Origin: Nitrosopumilaceae archaeon
Lineage (GTDB): Archaea; Thermoproteota; Nitrososphaeria; Nitrososphaerales; Nitrosopumilaceae
Reading direction: 5' to 3'
Assembly (NCBI GenBank): GCA_013330055.1
Contig: DUJB01000073.1
Span: 1-5,537, forward strand
DNA length: 5,537 bases
Shown: positions 4,822 through 5,537 of the stretch, one piece after another
Position numbering within the stretch: position 1 is the stretch's first letter
Layout: each line of letters opens with the position of its first letter
Notes under the pieces: generated by a model
What the model was told of the DNA's origin: nothing
Seen by the model: the letters and a program-made list of their open reading frames with translations, nothing else
The model's database searches: none
Program-made: the position numbers and the translations under genes

Positions 4822-5537
4822 CTAATGCGATGCAGTCATCGCAATCACTTCAGCTACTAGTTTTGCAGCAATTGCGGCTGTTGCACCATTATCATATGGC
4901 GGACATAATTCCACTATATCCATACAGCTAATTGGTTTTTCTTCCATAGCATAAATCATATCAGATAATTCCCTTGAGGTTATCCCCAAGGCCTCTGGAT
5001 TTCCAACACCAGGAGCAAACGCAGGATCAAGTACATCCAAGTCTATACTAAGATACATTTTATCAAACGTCGAGATGGCATCTTTTACCAGTTTGGGACC
5101 ATTGCCATCACGTATCTCTTTGTCACTGATTGTACGAATATTATGTTCTAGTTTGAATTCTAGTTCTTCTTTTGCAAATGAGCGGGCACCTACATGGATA
5201 ATGTTCTCCGCACCGCGTTGTTCTACAATTCTTCTCAGATATGCTGCATGGCTTTGTTTGGTATCAGCATATTCATCTCTTAGATCATAGTGTGCATCAA
5301 AGACAATGTATCCGGTCTCTTTTGGAAAGCTCATGTAAGTTCCATAGGTTAAAGAGTGCTCTCCCCCAAGTACGAATAGCTGTTTATCTTTTGTGACAAG
5401 TTCACTTGTTATCTTACCAACCATGTCAATCATCTCAGTTGCTACAACAGTATGACGTGTATTTCCAAGATCTTCGATATTGATTTCTTCTAAATCTATG
5501 TTAAATCTATTTGAAAATATCTCAATGTTGTTAAATG
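4822..5537 (-). CDS. speB: Agmatinase (ureohydrolase family), N-terminus cut by the window edge
   Basis: The gene enters from the right edge on the minus strand; 237 C-terminal residues are visible. An internal ATG at 5431-5433 is not the start, because the frame stays open and family-like to the edge (for example IDLEEINIEDLGNT). By family length roughly 50-60 residues are missing. It is a manganese ureohydrolase: GGEHSLTYG gives the first His ligand, FDAHYDLRDEY the Asp/His/Asp set, and SIDLDVLDPAFAPGVGNPEA the last two Asp ligands. The late MDIVELCPPYD segment carries the conserved Glu. All ligands of the two-metal site are intact. The most likely reaction is agmatine plus water giving putrescine and urea, a step in archaeal polyamine synthesis. 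Arginase or another guanidino-hydrolase cannot be fully excluded without the N-terminus. Putrescine is a spermidine precursor, which links this gene to deoxyhypusine synthase in the same window. Confidence 0.9.
   Translation of the reverse strand, partial: FNNIEIFSNRFNIDLEEINIEDLGNTRHTVVATEMIDMVGKITSELVTKDKQLFVLGGEHSLTYGTYMSFPKETGYIVFDAHYDLRDEYADTKQSHAAYLRRIVEQRGAENIIHVGARSFAKEELEFKLEHNIRTISDKEIRDGNGPKLVKDAISTFDKMYLSIDLDVLDPAFAPGVGNPEALGITSRELSDMIYAMEEKPISCMDIVELCPPYDNGATAAIAAKLVAEVIAMTASH

Noticed and set aside
5075..5290. A 71-codon plus-strand frame antisense to agmatinase
   Set aside because: It is Ser/Leu-rich, typical of an antisense reading, and agmatinase metal-ligand motifs occupy the opposite strand.

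Overview
The window looks like chromosomal core-genome DNA of an ammonia-oxidising-type archaeon (Thaumarchaeota/Nitrososphaerota, most like the low-GC Nitrosopumilales). The evidence is a ribosomal protein S26e gene (a TACK/Asgard/eukaryote protein absent from Euryarchaeota and Bacteria), an archaeal threonyl-tRNA synthetase with the archaeal editing domain, a CDP-alcohol phosphotransferase of the archaetidylinositol-phosphate type, an archaeal deoxyhypusine synthase, and the 'WL-K-NA-WW-DG-I-D-F-GI-LI-GI' repeat module that I know from thaumarchaeal surface or secreted proteins. The DNA is AT-rich. No ATG has a well-placed Shine-Dalgarno, and most genes have a TATA-like element about 23-35 nt upstream, as expected for leaderless or near-leaderless archaeal mRNAs.

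Layout from left to right: (1) the 3' end of a repeat-domain protein on +, ending at 245. (2) rps26e on + (347-634), tail to tail with an archaetidylinositol phosphate synthase-like gene on - (635-1207), with stop codons directly abutting. (3) A divergent promoter region (1208-1318) serving that gene and a 70-residue Cys/His protein of unknown function on + (1319-1531). (4) Deoxyhypusine synthase on - (1528-2586), whose stop codon overlaps the stop of the small protein. (5) A divergent promoter region (2587-2701) and threonyl-tRNA synthetase on + (2702-4552). (6) Three bases later, tail to tail, a 68-residue two-TPR protein on - (4556-4762). (7) Agmatinase on - (4822 to beyond the right edge, N-terminus missing). 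About 93% of the window is coding, and no gap exceeds 115 bases.

Functionally this is mostly translation (S26e, ThrRS, hypusination of aIF5A) plus membrane lipid synthesis and polyamine supply. Agmatinase makes putrescine, a precursor of spermidine, and spermidine is the aminobutyl donor for deoxyhypusine synthase, so two genes here may feed one modification pathway. I see no mobile element, CRISPR array, tRNA, rRNA or sign of recent transfer, and no convincing new multi-gene system. The points most worth a second look are the small Cys/His protein, the repeat-module protein at the left edge, the three tail-to-tail gene pairs with almost no space between stop codons, and the TPR-only mini-gene beside agmatinase.
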